Shown: piece after piece, positions 63,690-64,000 of the stretch
Numbering within the stretch: the first letter of the stretch is position 1
Layout: each line of letters begins with the position of its first letter
NCBI GenBank assembly: GCA_015522635.1
Contig: WALW01000027.1
Span: forward strand, 151,108 to 215,107
DNA from: Candidatus Tiamatella incendiivivens
Lineage (GTDB): Archaea; Thermoproteota; Thermoprotei_A; Sulfolobales; Acidilobaceae
Direction: 5' to 3'
Length of the DNA: 64,000 nucleotides
Translations under genes and position numbers: made by a program
Notes under the pieces: model-generated
Told to the model about the DNA's origin: nothing
The model's database searches: none
Seen by the model: the letters and a program-made list of their open reading frames with translations, nothing else

Positions 63690-64000
63690 AGCCCAGACTA
63701 CAAAGGCCGACTCCAATGTGGCAAGAGGCTTAATCCCAGCCTCTCAGCCCTGGCTAGAGTCCCACAGCGGGCCACGCGTGCCATAATAGCGTGCAACCCG
63801 CCCCCAGGTGCGCCCAACAGCCTCGGGCGATTGGGAGTGGTGAGCTCAACCTCTCGGGCGAACCCTCGAGGCTTACACCCCCACCCCATCAAACCCGTCT
63901 TCTACGGGAGCCCTCGCCGCTACCGGGAAACCCCAGTAGCAGATGGCCGCCTCTTTTCGGGGAGGGGTTCCCGCTTAGATGCTTTCAGCGGTTACCCCCT
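63690..64000 (-). rRNA. rrl: 23S ribosomal RNA, 3' end (runs off the window)
   Basis: The minus strand reads GGGGTAACCGCTGAAAGCATCTAAG, then CGGGAACCCC and the helix 99-101 region of archaeal 23S rRNA. The last part (through TTTGTAGTCTGGGC near 63690) leads to the 3' end, which is fixed only approximately because its 5' partner strand is outside the window. No tRNA or 5S gene follows it before xerA. Confidence 0.95.

Noticed and set aside
63698..63892. A 64-codon minus-strand open frame
   Set aside because: It lies within the 23S rRNA 3' region.

Overview
This window comes from a hyperthermophilic crenarchaeon, most probably a member of the Desulfurococcales. The evidence is a split A'/A'' RNA polymerase with an unsplit B subunit, Rpo8 (RpoG), PAN plus two proteasome beta subunits, a thermosome, aMBF1, TFE, archaeal FBP aldolase/phosphatase, glycerol-1-phosphate dehydrogenase, a free-standing 5S rRNA and an intron-bearing tRNA. 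The species is not identified. Genes are dense, lie on both strands, often overlap by 4-40 bases, and often start with GTG or TTG.

Layout. 0-5.5 kb: release factor aRF1 (partial), a Sua5/YrdC protein, ornithine carbamoyltransferase, a DUF4443-type regulator, then a probable WhiP replication initiator and the NreA repair protein around an AT-rich, repeat-bearing gap that looks like a replication origin. 5.5-10.9 kb: a long minus-strand operon (PhoU/TrkA-C protein, SPOUT/RecB-like protein, m5C DNA methyltransferase, TFE, Trm56, HflX, aMBF1). 11-25.5 kb: PAN, archaeosine transglycosylase with a detached PUA protein, SmAP3, Rpo8, a HerA-like ATPase, AK6, thermosome, S17e, a MoaD-phosphoribosyltransferase fusion, a Cgi121-like protein, a C/D box sRNA, ABCE1, and the gluconeogenic pair FBPA/ase-TIM.

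25.8-29 kb is the accessory island. A displaced 3' tRNA half and an intact tRNA-Val(CAC) bracket about 3.1 kb of AT-rich DNA holding two toxin-antitoxin loci (one broken), two unknown proteins and gene debris. It looks like an old element integrated at a tRNA. Next to it are an enoyl-CoA hydratase, a puzzling tRNA-like RNA ending in CCA, tRNA-Asn, MetG and 5S rRNA.

33-47.5 kb is the transcription/translation core: map, S10, tRNA-Ser, EF-1alpha, S7, S12, NusA, L30e, RpoA2, RpoA1, RpoB, RpoH. The ancestral str/rpo order is kept, except that S10 is inverted and a DUF151 gene is inserted. 47.5-61.4 kb: tRNA-Lys with a non-canonical intron, FAD-synthase-like protein, endonuclease V, two proteasome beta subunits (one with Ser where Thr1 is expected), L37e, Lsm, MCT-1-like PUA protein, aCPSF1 (FttA), EgsA, FKBP, Nip7-like and NSUN proteins, NadM, RtcA, NOG1 and a short TFB paralogue. 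61.5-64 kb: tRNA-Leu, acyl-CoA dehydrogenase, XerA recombinase, and the 3' end of the 23S rRNA gene on the minus strand.
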